DNA of 64,000 nt. Origin: Vreelandella jeotgali Hwa. GTDB taxonomy: Bacteria; Pseudomonadota; Gammaproteobacteria; Pseudomonadales; Halomonadaceae. How positions within the stretch are numbered: position 1 is the first letter of the stretch; each line of letters starts with the position of its first letter. Of the stretch, positions 17,608 through 27,129 are shown one piece after another. The translations under genes and the position numbers were made by a program. A model generated the notes under the pieces. It made no database searches, was not told the DNA's origin, and saw only the letters and a list, made by a program, of their open reading frames with translations. The stretch spans positions 1 through 64,000 of the forward strand of contig NZ_AMQY01000001.1 in NCBI RefSeq assembly GCF_000334215.1. The letters are read 5' to 3'.

Positions 17608-20238
17608 TCAAAAGAAGTCATCGGTAAACGCCAAGTCAATCACCACACGGTAACGCTCCAGCTCGGTGCCCAGGTCCTTGTCACGCAGCACCAGAAAATA
17701 GTCGCGCTGGCGGTCAAAATCGGTGCCCGAAAGCGACAGACGCGCGGCTTTCATCCGCTCATTCATGTTGTCGCTGGTACTATCAAAGGTCAGCGTTTCC
17801 TCACTGGAGACCATTTCATTGTCCGCAAAAATCGCCACGGCCAGCGTGATGGGTTTCAGCTGCTCGTTGACGGCTTCGGTCTGCAACAGCTCAAAGCGCT
17901 GAATGTTGTTGACCATTTTCAGCGATGCCTTGGGCGAAATCACATCGACTTTGCGGCGGGTACGCTTCTCGACTTTTTCACCGCGTAGCTGCTTGACGGT
18001 CAGCACCGGCACGGCGATTTCCTGAGGCATGATGCCGCCGTGAACAAACCGCGCGCCGCCGACGAAGTGAAAACGATGCGCACCCTTGGGAATCCAGAAT
18101 TCGGTCGCACAGGAAGTACCCGCTGTCTGTTGAGTGCGGCCATGCCATACGCTGGGGTTATCCGGTAAATTCGCGCCCAATACGTAGCGCTTTTTGCTCT
18201 TGAACGTGCCGCTGGGCTTTTCATTCAGGCAAGTCCGGTCGCTGTCGTCCAGCGTGCTGCGCTGAAACAGGAAACCGTGGTCGGCCGTGACCAGCACGGT
18301 GCTGGTATTGAAGTGCATCAGCACCTTGCGCGTCAGCGAGTCCAGCTCTTCAATGGCGTCCTCCACGGCGGCAAAGGTCTCGCTCTCGGTGCTGGCGGTG
18401 TCCCCCCGAGCATCGATGACGTTGTGGTAGACGTAGACCAGTTGAATCCCCTTGAGCGCTTCGCGGCCCTGATCCCGAGACCAGCCCTTGAGCTTCTCGG
18501 CGGTGACCGCGAGGGCCTGCCCACCCACGGCCTCATTCAAGCGTTGGCTGCGGTTGTCGGTGCCCTGGCTCGATTTGCCATCCACCAGCACGCTATCGCT
18601 ACCCGGCTGATATTCAAGCTCACGGTGAGGCAGCAAGGAAGCCATCCCCAACGTAGTGTAGCTGGGCACCACGCCTAGCTGGGTGCTCAAGGTGGCTTTG
18701 CTATAGCGCTTGGCGTTGATACGCTCGCGCAGCTCTTCGGCAGCTTCATAGCGGAAGGCATCGCTGATGATCACCACCAGCCGCTTATTACGGTGGGCGT
18801 CCAAGTGCGGGCTGACGGTATCGCGGTAAAAGTGCTGCTGGTGGGGAATACGCGGCAGCTTCCAGTCGCGCAGCCGGTCTTCGGCGTCGATGCGCTCGCT
18901 CCAGTTACGAGTCAGCTGGCCCAAAAACCACGTCTCATAACAATGCTCCACGGCGTCATCAAGCGGCTTGAGCAGCTCTACGCCGGCGCTGTCAGACGCC
19001 ACGGCGTAGTGGCGATAAGCGGTATCAAAGCGGTACAGCTCATCGCAATACGCCTGATACAGCGCCTCGACGCTTGAATAATGAAACCCATCAGCATGCT
19101 TTTGGCGCAGCGAAAACAGCTCAATAGCGGCGGTCAGTGCGGCGTACAGCTGACGATAGAACTGGCGGCGCTCGTCGTTTTTATGCCGCGATGCCCAATA
19201 GCCGTCCAGCCGCTTGGCGATAACGTCACGAAACGTCTCCAGCGCACGCCCGTCTGCGTTTGGGATCGCCTGGCAAAGCTCCACGATAAGCCGCTTTTCA
19301 ACCGCCTCAAACGTGGCGACGTCGGCCAACTGCTCCAGCGGCACCTCACGGATCTTGTCTTCTATCCGTAGCGCCTCGGCCACCCAGCCGGAGATCACAT
19401 CGAACGCCGGATAAAAGCGCGAGCTATCCCGCCAGCGCGAGAGTAGCGCCCGCGACGTCGCCCGAGCATTCACCGAGGCAATGGCATGGCGTTGTGCCCA
19501 GTCGGGAATATCCGCAATGCTCTCGCAGTAGCCGGTGGTCAGCAGGCGCAGCATCAGCGGGCCAAATGCCAACGTGGCCTCGCCGGAAAGCTCAGCGTCG
19601 CTTGCCGGGTAGCCCACCTCCAGCTGCAGCGCCCGCACCAGGCTCGGCACCAGTCCGTATTTGGCCATCGCGTCCAATGAAGACGGATTATTCTCAAGCC
19701 CGGCGTCTTCCTTCACCGCCTCGTCGGCCAGGTGAAACAGCAGCGTCGCCACGTCTGCCGTGGGCGCGCCCACGACCGCCGCACACATAACGAGATCCAC
19801 CCCGTCCTCATCCAGCTCCGGTGTCACCAGCCGCTTGAGCGCGGCGAAGCGGCTTTTGGCATTCAAAAACACCTTGCGCTGCGCCAGATGCTCGCGCAGT
19901 GCGTGTCGCGCAAGGCCCAGCTCGTTGAACATCAGTGACGTAGGCTCAGCATCGAAGCGGCCGGCATACAGCTTGATATCAAGCAGCCAATCATTCTCCG
20001 GCGCCGGCTCGGCATAGGGGAAGTACAACAGCGTGGGCACATCCGGCTCGTCCAGCTCCAGGCGAAGCTTCACGCCGAAGGTAGACTGACCCTCCATATT
20101 GAGTACCTGCACCCCGTCCAGCGCGAGTTCGTCCAGAGCATCAACAAAGCTCTCGGCGGCGTCGTACCAGAAAACCAGGCGGTGGCCTTCCGAAAAAAAG
20201 ACTTTTTGGAGCCCCTCCTGGAGTTGGTCAGGCTTCAT
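17608..20238 (-). CDS. pglZ: BREX alkaline-phosphatase-fold protein PglZ (BrxZ)
   Basis: The signature BREX protein, 876 residues from the ATG at 20238 (AAGGTGG 5 nt upstream; the frame has a GTG three codons earlier). The N-terminal domain (MKPDQLQEGLQKVFF...RLVFWYDA) is typical of type I PglZ. The phosphatase core shows metal-ligand segments VVIISDAFRYEAA, VYVYHNVIDARGD and VTADHGFLFQR. It is required for methylation and defence in BREX, probably as a scaffold or nuclease with PglX. It follows the DUF262 gene with a short gap. Confidence 0.96.
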   Translation of the reverse strand: MKPDQLQEGLQKVFFSEGHRLVFWYDAAESFVDALDELALDGVQVLNMEGQSTFGVKLRLELDEPDVPTLLYFPYAEPAPENDWLLDIKLYAGRFDAEPTSLMFNELGLARHALREHLAQRKVFLNAKSRFAALKRLVTPELDEDGVDLVMCAAVVGAPTADVATLLFHLADEAVKEDAGLENNPSSLDAMAKYGLVPSLVRALQLEVGYPASDAELSGEATLAFGPLMLRLLTTGYCESIADIPDWAQRHAIASVNARATSRALLSRWRDSSRFYPAFDVISGWVAEALRIEDKIREVPLEQLADVATFEAVEKRLIVELCQAIPNADGRALETFRDVIAKRLDGYWASRHKNDERRQFYRQLYAALTAAIELFSLRQKHADGFHYSSVEALYQAYCDELYRFDTAYRHYAVASDSAGVELLKPLDDAVEHCYETWFLGQLTRNWSERIDAEDRLRDWKLPRIPHQQHFYRDTVSPHLDAHRNKRLVVIISDAFRYEAAEELRERINAKRYSKATLSTQLGVVPSYTTLGMASLLPHRELEYQPGSDSVLVDGKSSQGTDNRSQRLNEAVGGQALAVTAEKLKGWSRDQGREALKGIQLVYVYHNVIDARGDTASTESETFAAVEDAIEELDSLTRKVLMHFNTSTVLVTADHGFLFQRSTLDDSDRTCLNEKPSGTFKSKKRYVLGANLPDNPSVWHGRTQQTAGTSCATEFWIPKGAHRFHFVGGARFVHGGIMPQEIAVPVLTVKQLRGEKVEKRTRRKVDVISPKASLKMVNNIQRFELLQTEAVNEQLKPITLAVAIFADNEMVSSEETLTFDSTSDNMNERMKAARLSLSGTDFDRQRDYFLVLRDKDLGTELERYRVVIDLAFTDDFF

Positions 20239-20310
20239 ATACGCCACCTTGTCGACAGATCATGATGGATGAAAGTAGTGATATATATATGGATCGCCAT
20301 CACCATTCGC

Positions 20311-22101
20311 TCACAGCGCCTCATAGTAATCACGGATCATTTTTGCCATCAGCTCCCGTCGTGCCTCCAGAAAATCCTGATAGTTACTCGCGGTAACATC
20401 ATGAATAAAATCAGGAATTGCGTTGTCCCGGAGGTTTTCTTCCAGGTCAGCCTGAACGGTAATTTCGCCTATTTTCAGCCCACCCGAGTCAATTTGCTCG
20501 GCCACCCAAGCCATATATTCCTGTGGAGGATGATCCTTGATAGCGATATTGATGGGCGTTTCCGTGAGAGCCAGGTTGGCAATCTGGTTGTAATCTCCCT
20601 GCTTGGGAAAGCCGTTCTTGATCAAGTAGTTCTTCGGCACAATATGGTGCATATCACCGTGCCCCTCGATCATCTGAGCGACGCTGACCGACTTGGACAA
20701 AAAGCCGCGCCCGCCGTTATTGACTCGTGCCGCAAGGTAAATCTGAAAAGCCGGGCTACGCTTGCTTGGCGATACCAGCTGCTGATGCAGTGCGACGTCC
20801 CAAAACCCGTCGCCCAACTCTGAGGATTCGATAACACGCAAATAGTCTGCTGCACCCTGTTCGCTGATACGGCGCAGGTCCATTTCCCAGGTGGACTCAA
20901 AACTGCCCACGGCACGGCCCGTCAACAGCGTCATCACGAACCAGCGCTTAACGATTTTCGCCCGTTCTCCCTCGTTCAGCTGATCATCATCGCGCAGGCG
21001 CAAATACAGTGCGTAGGCAAAGTTCAGCGCGTTTTTTGAGCCGATCATACTGGCATCGATAAAGCCTGCCGATTTGATCATCATCACAAAGCGCTCCAGG
21101 TGTGTCTTGCGTACCAGCTGATCCAGTGCGCTGGAAAACCGGGCATACGCATCAGGAATGCGGCTCTCATCGATCTTGCGGGTTTCCGGGTCAAGGCCGG
21201 ATAGCTCACTGACAATCGCGCTCGCCTTGCCCCGACTGAAGCCTACCAGCCCGGCAATCCGGATAACGTCGGTATATTCGGGCTGAAAAAGCTCATCAGA
21301 CTGATTCTTGAGCCACTGAATTTTGGCCAGATGCTCCGAATCGGCAAATTCCTTATCGTTGTCACTGATGTCATCAAAGGCATGGCCGGAAACGCTGAGA
21401 TGGCAAAAGTAGTCGATCAGTTTACGAAGATTGCGCCCTTCATCGCCGTAAGTGGCAATCTTGCTCATCACAAAGTCAGCGCTGGAAAGCGGCACCCCCT
21501 TGGCGTTAATGCGCACAAAGATCTCGGCCACGGTCTCCACGTCCAGGTCATCATTCAGGGAAATAACCCCAACCTGGGCATGTTCAATATTCGCTAGCTT
21601 GCCGACCGCCGCTTCAACCTGCCCCTCGTCTGCGTCAGGGTTTTTCTCGAAATAACGGCGCAAAAACGTGAGCTGGCTCGTGCCGGCAAAAATCTCGCTG
21701 ATATCGTGGATCCACTGACTGCTGTTTCTGATCGCGGGCGTCAGCGTGGCAAATTCTTCGGTTAACGGATTGAAGGAGACGACAATGCGCTTTTTCTGGT
21801 AGCGCTTTCCAACCACCGGCTGCCCGGCAATAGCGGCTCGCAAAGCGGTTACACGCTGCTGGCCATCGATCAAAATCTGCTGATGCGCGGCAACTTCACC
21901 CCCTTTCAGCTTGGCGCCCACTGACTGCCAGGTAATCAGATAACCAACCGGATAGCCTTTGTACAAAGAGTCCATCAGGTCACGCACCTGAGACGTCTTC
22001 CAGACAAAGGGGCGCTGCAGCTCCGGGATTGCAATTTTGTCGCTGCGGACATCGGCCAGCACCTGGCTGACGGCGGTTTGCTTTACTTCGTACTTTGCCA
22101 T
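20311..22101 (-). CDS. DUF262-HNH protein inserted in the BREX operon
   Basis: A 596-residue protein. The N-terminal DUF262 (GmrS-like, ParB-fold) domain shows IPELQRPFVWK and ILIDGQQRVTAL, the DGQQR nucleotide-binding motif. The C-terminus has an HNH-type segment DMHHIVPKNYL...NQIANLALTETPIN. Similar DUF262/DUF1524 proteins include type IV restriction enzymes (GmrSD, BrxU) that cut modified DNA. Here it sits between pglX and pglZ on the same strand, so it is co-expressed with BREX and could restrict phages with modified bases that escape BREX. The role is inferred. Confidence 0.88.
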   Translation of the reverse strand: MAKYEVKQTAVSQVLADVRSDKIAIPELQRPFVWKTSQVRDLMDSLYKGYPVGYLITWQSVGAKLKGGEVAAHQQILIDGQQRVTALRAAIAGQPVVGKRYQKKRIVVSFNPLTEEFATLTPAIRNSSQWIHDISEIFAGTSQLTFLRRYFEKNPDADEGQVEAAVGKLANIEHAQVGVISLNDDLDVETVAEIFVRINAKGVPLSSADFVMSKIATYGDEGRNLRKLIDYFCHLSVSGHAFDDISDNDKEFADSEHLAKIQWLKNQSDELFQPEYTDVIRIAGLVGFSRGKASAIVSELSGLDPETRKIDESRIPDAYARFSSALDQLVRKTHLERFVMMIKSAGFIDASMIGSKNALNFAYALYLRLRDDDQLNEGERAKIVKRWFVMTLLTGRAVGSFESTWEMDLRRISEQGAADYLRVIESSELGDGFWDVALHQQLVSPSKRSPAFQIYLAARVNNGGRGFLSKSVSVAQMIEGHGDMHHIVPKNYLIKNGFPKQGDYNQIANLALTETPINIAIKDHPPQEYMAWVAEQIDSGGLKIGEITVQADLEENLRDNAIPDFIHDVTASNYQDFLEARRELMAKMIRDYYEAL

Positions 22102-22112
22102 TTCATCACTGC

Positions 22113-22433
22113 TTATTTTTGAAACTCTAACTCCACCGCCGACTCATCGCCGCAGTGGATGAAAAACCGCCCCTTGGCGGTACCTGAAGCCGTCAGCTCA
22201 AACCAGCCGCGGCCGGATTTGATATCGCCGTCATCGTTGCTCGACCAGGAAAAGTCAACGCGCTGGCCATCGTCTGACAGGCGGTAGTCCAGCTGGCCTT
22301 CGACGGCCCCAAACATGAAAAAGCCCAGTCCATCTTTATCAAAAAGGAAGTGGCCAGGTTGGATCAGGTCGACAAAGTCCTGATCCCACTCCTCCATCCA
22401 GGTGATGCGCCAGTAACCAGTGCTAAAACTCAT
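22113..22433 (-). CDS. 106-residue BREX-linked hypothetical protein
   Basis: Begins MSFSTGYWRITWMEEWDQDF and is beta-rich and acidic, with no signal peptide. It lies 11 bp upstream of the DUF262 gene and 50 bp after pglX on the same strand, so it is surely part of the operon. I do not recognise the family. Tight spacing suggests a partner of the DUF262 protein, for example an inhibitor or specificity factor. Confidence 0.75.
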   Translation of the reverse strand: MSFSTGYWRITWMEEWDQDFVDLIQPGHFLFDKDGLGFFMFGAVEGQLDYRLSDDGQRVDFSWSSNDDGDIKSGRGWFELTASGTAKGRFFIHCGDESAVELEFQK

Positions 22434-22485
22434 GGCTGATCCTTGATGCTGGTAGGCTCGGAAATGGACGATGCATATTGTTTGA

Positions 22486-25400
22486 TCATGCCGGCTTTAC
22501 CCCCGCCACCTGCTTCACTTCGGCCAGCAGGTCTCCAAACTTGCCGTAGTTGACCTTTACCCCGTCGTCGAGGTCGAGGGTGATGCGTTGGTCGGCGTAG
22601 TGGCGCAGCTTCTCGTCGAAGGTGGTGAGCTCGGCCTGCTGTTTATACAGCTTATTGAGCTCGCGTTCGATGCGTTTGGCGTCGGCGGCGGAGGCGCTGT
22701 CGTCCTTGTCCTGCTCCAGCTTTTGCACGTAGCCGGCGAGGCGGTCGGTGAGCGGGATGACGTAGTCGGTGCGCATCTGCGCCAGGGTGCTTTCGTCGTA
22801 GCGGTGCAGGTACACCAGGCACTCGAAGGCTTTTTGCTTGCCGGAGGAAAACAGCCAGTAAATCGGGCGCTTTTTGTAGGTGCGCATGTGGTCCTTGAAG
22901 AACTGGGCGCTTAGGTAGCGACGAATGGTTTCCAGCGCGGCCTCGCCCTTCTTGGGTTTGATCGCGTGCAGGCAGAGGCTCGCGGCGACGAAGTCGAGGT
23001 TCTCTTGAAGGTGTTCCTCGCCCCAGACGATGCGCACTAAGTCGCGGAAGCGGTTAGTGGCGTCGTCGGTAAACCATTCCTGATCGGTGAGCGGGATAAT
23101 GGCGTTATCATCCGGCGCGAAGCGCGGCTCGGGAATCTGCTGCAGATAGTCGCGGACGGTCTCGCCCTGGCTGGCAAGAATTAGACCGGGCTTGTCCAGC
23201 GAGTAGCGGCCCATCATGCAGCCGATGGCGTAGCTCACCAGCTCCTTGAGCGTGTCGCACTGCTGCAGCGTCGCCAGCTCTTCTTCGCTGCGGTTGCCGC
23301 CGTAGCGGTAATATGGATTGCTTGTGAGGGTGATTTCTTCTAATGGAACTTTGGGTGTTATTTCATCTTGAAGATCATACTCCTTATTAAACAAGGAGTT
23401 GTTTTCTTCTTCAAGATCCATTGCCTTACGCACAGCACTTACTCGACCATACAGCATGGATTGATACGCACTTATCAAATGCTTATCTTTTTCAGCAAAG
23501 CCTATTAAACCAAACGACTCAAAACCCCAAGAAGTCTCGAAAGAATCCCAGTCTTTCTTTGCTATACACACAAGCTCTTTAACTGCATTAGATATTATAT
23601 ATGCGCCCTCCATCTTGCAAAAAGGCAGACACGAAATATTTCCTGATTGAACATGTAAGGTTGGGTTGAGAGCATTAAGAGACAAAGATACAACTTTAGA
23701 AGCAAGGAAGCCAAGACTCAACAATTCGTCATCTTCGTTTTGTGGAAAAAGGGCTGGGCCACTTGCATCAAAAATAAATCCCTCCGGGTATATTCTAACG
23801 CCAAGTTGACTAAAGCTAGTTACATCAGTCCATCCAATCATTTTTTTAAAATAAAAATCTTCTGATCGAACTGAAGCCTTCCTTGTTGACTTTATCGCGC
23901 TACCGCTATCTTTCCAAAAAACAACCCAATTGTGATTGCCATACCATTTTCTAAATTCTCCGCCTTTATTATATGGAACCCAAAACTCTTTTCCAATTTT
24001 TTTATAATCAACCTCTGTCCATAACCTAACAAACTTATCATTATTAGCTGTTGTCATCCCTCCGCGAACGGGCATTGCTTCTCCAAGAAGCTTAGATGTA
24101 TTAAATTTCTCTACAATATTTTTATTTAACCAATACGCCACCGGACTCCCCGGAATCTTCTTAAAATCATCCGACTTAGCTTCGTAGAACCAGCCGCAGT
24201 CGCGGTTCTGGATGGTTTCCTGCAGCGCGCTAATCTTCTCGGCTTCGGACTTCCCTTCCACCAGACGCAGGTAGGCCCCCTGATAATCCGGCTTGGCGAT
24301 TTTTTCCATGACAAACGCCGTGGCAGAGACCACTTCGCCGCTGATGCTGTCGAATGCCCTGCCGCCAAGGTGCGCCATAGTGATGATGGTGGTGTTGTCC
24401 AGCAGCCAGTCGCGCAGCTTTTCGTAGCTGGACAAAAACATCCACGACTGCATATTGATCTGGGCGTTATAGCCCTGCGGGGCCAGCAAACTGAAAGCAT
24501 GCTCCATAAAAATAGCAAGCAGGTCTGACTTGCTGTTGGGGTAGGCTTTTTTGGCGTAATCCTTCAGCGCCTTGTTCATGCCTTTGCTGCCCATATACGG
24601 CGGATTGGCCACCACGGCGTCATAGCGCTGGGCCAGTACCCAGGCCTGATGAACGATAGGCAGTAGCCGGCCGGCGGCGGCTTTCTGCATAGTGTCGCCG
24701 CTGTCGATAAGCTCGGCCAGCTCCTGGCGCAGGGTGCTGAGCGGGGCTTCCAGCTCGCTCGGCACTTCAATCAGCGAGCCGAAGGTTTTGGCCTCATGAA
24801 AACGCTCGATCAGGTCGGCAATGGCCTTGTAGGTACCGTCGTTACTCGAAAGCTCTTGCTGCTCGCTCTCGAACAGGCTTTGGGACTGCCCTTGGTGCCA
24901 GTCGCCGGTGAGGTTGAGATCGCGCCATAGCTCGTTGGCGTTCAGGTACTGGGTGCTCTGCACCGCCATCACGTTTAGGCTGGCTTTCCCGCCCCCCATG
25001 CGGCTGAAGATGCGGCGGTCGTCTTCGCGGGCTTTCATCATCAGGGTAAAGCCGGCGAGCTGGGCGGCGCGGTCATCGATATCCAGCCCGAACAGGTTGT
25101 TCTGCAAAATCAGCCGGGGGATGTCTCGAGTGCGGTAGCCGCGCTCTTCGTAAATCGCCTTCAGCACGTTGTAGGCTTCGACCAGAATATGGCCGGAGCC
25201 CATGGCCGGGTCCAGCACCTTGAGCGCCTCGGGGTCGAGGTTGGCCGGGATGAGGGCATCGAGCTCGGCCTGCACCTCGGGCTCCTGCTCGGCGGGCTCG
25301 ATGTAGTACGGCATCTGGCCCTTGAGGGACGAGCCGGGGTAGGTCTGCAGCCACTGGCGGCCCAGCGAGTTCTGCACCAGATACTGGACGATCCAGTCGG

Positions 25401-26151
25401 GGGTGAACAGCTGGGTCGCCGCGGGGATGTCTTCGCTTTTGACTACCTTGCCGATCACGTCGTCTTTCTTGTCGGCGATGTAGAACTGATACAGCCAGCC
25501 GATGACCTCGACGTCGGCCCAGTCTTCCTCGGGGATGGCGTCCACCAGTTCGCGCAGCAGCGAGTCGGTCTTGGTCAGGTTACGGGGTAGCAGCAGCTCG
25601 CTGGCGTCATCCAGCGGCTCAAACAGGAACGGCATGGCCGTGTGCAGTGCGCGGCACTGGGCCAACAGCAGCTCACGGTAGAGGGTTTCGTCCTGGGTGC
25701 CGTCGAGCTTGAGCTCGCGCACGCGGGCAGCGTCGAGCCCCGGCAGATCCACCTCCAGGCAGTCGTCCAGCAGCTGAAAGCCGCCCTCGCGATCAGGGTG
25801 CGACAGCACCCGCCGGCCGTGGTCGAGGTAGCCCTTCAGCTCCATAAAGCGGATGGCGCACAAGCGGTTGAACCAGCTGTAAGCGGCCTGCTCCATCGCC
25901 TGGGTAAAGCCCTGCTGCGCTACCCGGCGGGCCAGCGCATCGCGGGGGCCTTGTGCGGCTTTGGGCAGGCTTAGGGTCTGGCCGTCCGGCAGGGTGATAA
26001 TCAGCACATCGCCGCGCACCTTGGCCTCGGCAATATGCCCCTCGCCCTGCGCGCCCGGGGTAATGCCGTAAAGCGCGGCCTGGCGGGTCATGGCGTTGAT
26101 AAAATCGACCCGTGCCCGGGGCGCGTATTGTTTGATGTTGGCGGTGTTCAT
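22486..26151 (-). CDS. pglX: BREX adenine-specific DNA methyltransferase PglX
   Basis: A 1221-residue N6-adenine methyltransferase that marks host DNA at the BREX site. Motif I is in LDPAMGSGHILVEAYNVLKA, and the catalytic NPPY (VVANPPYMGSKGMN) is near residue 515. The specificity region lies after it. The DNA from about 23310 to 24180 (residues about 657-947) is markedly AT-rich, using codons such as AAA, ATA and TTA, unlike the GC-rich ends, which points to a swapped target-recognition segment. No frameshift is seen. It follows brxC and the DUF3800 gene. Confidence 0.97.
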   Translation of the reverse strand: MNTANIKQYAPRARVDFINAMTRQAALYGITPGAQGEGHIAEAKVRGDVLIITLPDGQTLSLPKAAQGPRDALARRVAQQGFTQAMEQAAYSWFNRLCAIRFMELKGYLDHGRRVLSHPDREGGFQLLDDCLEVDLPGLDAARVRELKLDGTQDETLYRELLLAQCRALHTAMPFLFEPLDDASELLLPRNLTKTDSLLRELVDAIPEEDWADVEVIGWLYQFYIADKKDDVIGKVVKSEDIPAATQLFTPDWIVQYLVQNSLGRQWLQTYPGSSLKGQMPYYIEPAEQEPEVQAELDALIPANLDPEALKVLDPAMGSGHILVEAYNVLKAIYEERGYRTRDIPRLILQNNLFGLDIDDRAAQLAGFTLMMKAREDDRRIFSRMGGGKASLNVMAVQSTQYLNANELWRDLNLTGDWHQGQSQSLFESEQQELSSNDGTYKAIADLIERFHEAKTFGSLIEVPSELEAPLSTLRQELAELIDSGDTMQKAAAGRLLPIVHQAWVLAQRYDAVVANPPYMGSKGMNKALKDYAKKAYPNSKSDLLAIFMEHAFSLLAPQGYNAQINMQSWMFLSSYEKLRDWLLDNTTIITMAHLGGRAFDSISGEVVSATAFVMEKIAKPDYQGAYLRLVEGKSEAEKISALQETIQNRDCGWFYEAKSDDFKKIPGSPVAYWLNKNIVEKFNTSKLLGEAMPVRGGMTTANNDKFVRLWTEVDYKKIGKEFWVPYNKGGEFRKWYGNHNWVVFWKDSGSAIKSTRKASVRSEDFYFKKMIGWTDVTSFSQLGVRIYPEGFIFDASGPALFPQNEDDELLSLGFLASKVVSLSLNALNPTLHVQSGNISCLPFCKMEGAYIISNAVKELVCIAKKDWDSFETSWGFESFGLIGFAEKDKHLISAYQSMLYGRVSAVRKAMDLEEENNSLFNKEYDLQDEITPKVPLEEITLTSNPYYRYGGNRSEEELATLQQCDTLKELVSYAIGCMMGRYSLDKPGLILASQGETVRDYLQQIPEPRFAPDDNAIIPLTDQEWFTDDATNRFRDLVRIVWGEEHLQENLDFVAASLCLHAIKPKKGEAALETIRRYLSAQFFKDHMRTYKKRPIYWLFSSGKQKAFECLVYLHRYDESTLAQMRTDYVIPLTDRLAGYVQKLEQDKDDSASAADAKRIERELNKLYKQQAELTTFDEKLRHYADQRITLDLDDGVKVNYGKFGDLLAEVKQVAGVKPA
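23310..24180. other. AT-rich segment inside pglX (probable recombined specificity region)
   Basis: By eye, base composition drops sharply between these points within one uninterrupted reading frame and returns to high GC on both sides. The region encodes NDKFVRLWTEV...WVPYNKGGEFRKWYGNHNWV..., the part of PglX homologues that corresponds to target recognition. Confidence 0.7.
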
Positions 26152-26312
26152 GGCTGAAATCCTGATGATGCAGACTGCCGGTTACCCGACAGAACCGACG
26201 AAATAGATGTACATCAAGCGCGGCGCGCTGCTTGCTTAAGCGACGATGTAGTGACTATAATTGCGGAAAATGGACTGGGAGAACCCGGTCGGCGTCTGGG
26301 CCTCGTTGAGTA

Positions 26313-27089
26313 TCAACGGGGCCCTTCGCTTATCCGGGGGAAGCGTTTTAACCCCCACTGCTCATAGCCCACACCGGTATGGTGCCTGCCGCCTTGGCAG
26401 TAAAACTTCGGCTTGAGCGTTTCAAACGCGCGATTAGGCTGTTCTGGCCTCATGATGTGCAGCCCAACAGGGCGTGCCACCAGATCCGCCAACTGTAAAC
26501 CTGCCGAGTTGGCCTTCTTGTCGGCGAAACGAATGTTGAAATTGAAGGTTTGATTCAGACGATTCTTTCCGTCGCAGATACGGCGAAACTCAAGCTCCAG
26601 CTCGTCATCTTCTTTTCTGCCACGCTTTTCTACGACGACGTGTGTCAGCCTATCTTCCTGCCCTTTCTCGACCAGAAGCTGGTAGAGGCTTTCCAGACAA
26701 AACCCGAGCGCAAGGTGGTAAGGATTTTCTGATTCCTTCTGCTGCTGGGTGAGGCGATTTTTTTCGATGACGCAGCTGGCCAAAATAAAGCGGCTGGTAT
26801 CGATGATGCCGGTTAATTCACCCAGGAACGCCTGCTTTTGCTCGCGGTTGCGGAACAACGTGAAATCGCCTTTCTCCTTGCGAATCTCGTGCTCATGCAG
26901 AATGACGAGGTCGTGGCCAAAATGGCGGAATTTGAATTTCTGCAGCTCGGACACCACCACGTCGCTGTAGTAGCGCTTATGAAAAATACAAAATGCCAAA
27001 ACAAATACGGGGTAATTGGGGTCCAGTGACTGCAAGCCGTGATCGCCGCTTTCATCCACATAAACGATGTAGTCACTGAACTGTTCCAC
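26313..27089 (-). CDS. DUF3800 protein within BREX operon
   Basis: A 258-residue protein with the family hallmark YVDESGDHG near the N-terminus and a second acidic cluster GLQLADLVAR near the C-terminus, suggestive of an RNase H-like metal site. DUF3800 proteins are common in defence and mobile regions; their activity is not established. The start is GTG with GGAGAG 6 nt upstream. It is placed between brxC and pglX, a position used by type I BREX loci for extra cargo. Confidence 0.85.
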   Translation of the reverse strand: MEQFSDYIVYVDESGDHGLQSLDPNYPVFVLAFCIFHKRYYSDVVVSELQKFKFRHFGHDLVILHEHEIRKEKGDFTLFRNREQKQAFLGELTGIIDTSRFILASCVIEKNRLTQQQKESENPYHLALGFCLESLYQLLVEKGQEDRLTHVVVEKRGRKEDDELELEFRRICDGKNRLNQTFNFNIRFADKKANSAGLQLADLVARPVGLHIMRPEQPNRAFETLKPKFYCQGGRHHTGVGYEQWGLKRFPRISEGPR

Positions 27090-27129
27090 AGGGTCTCTCC
27101 TGTCATGCTTTTCTGAGAATTTCCTGATA

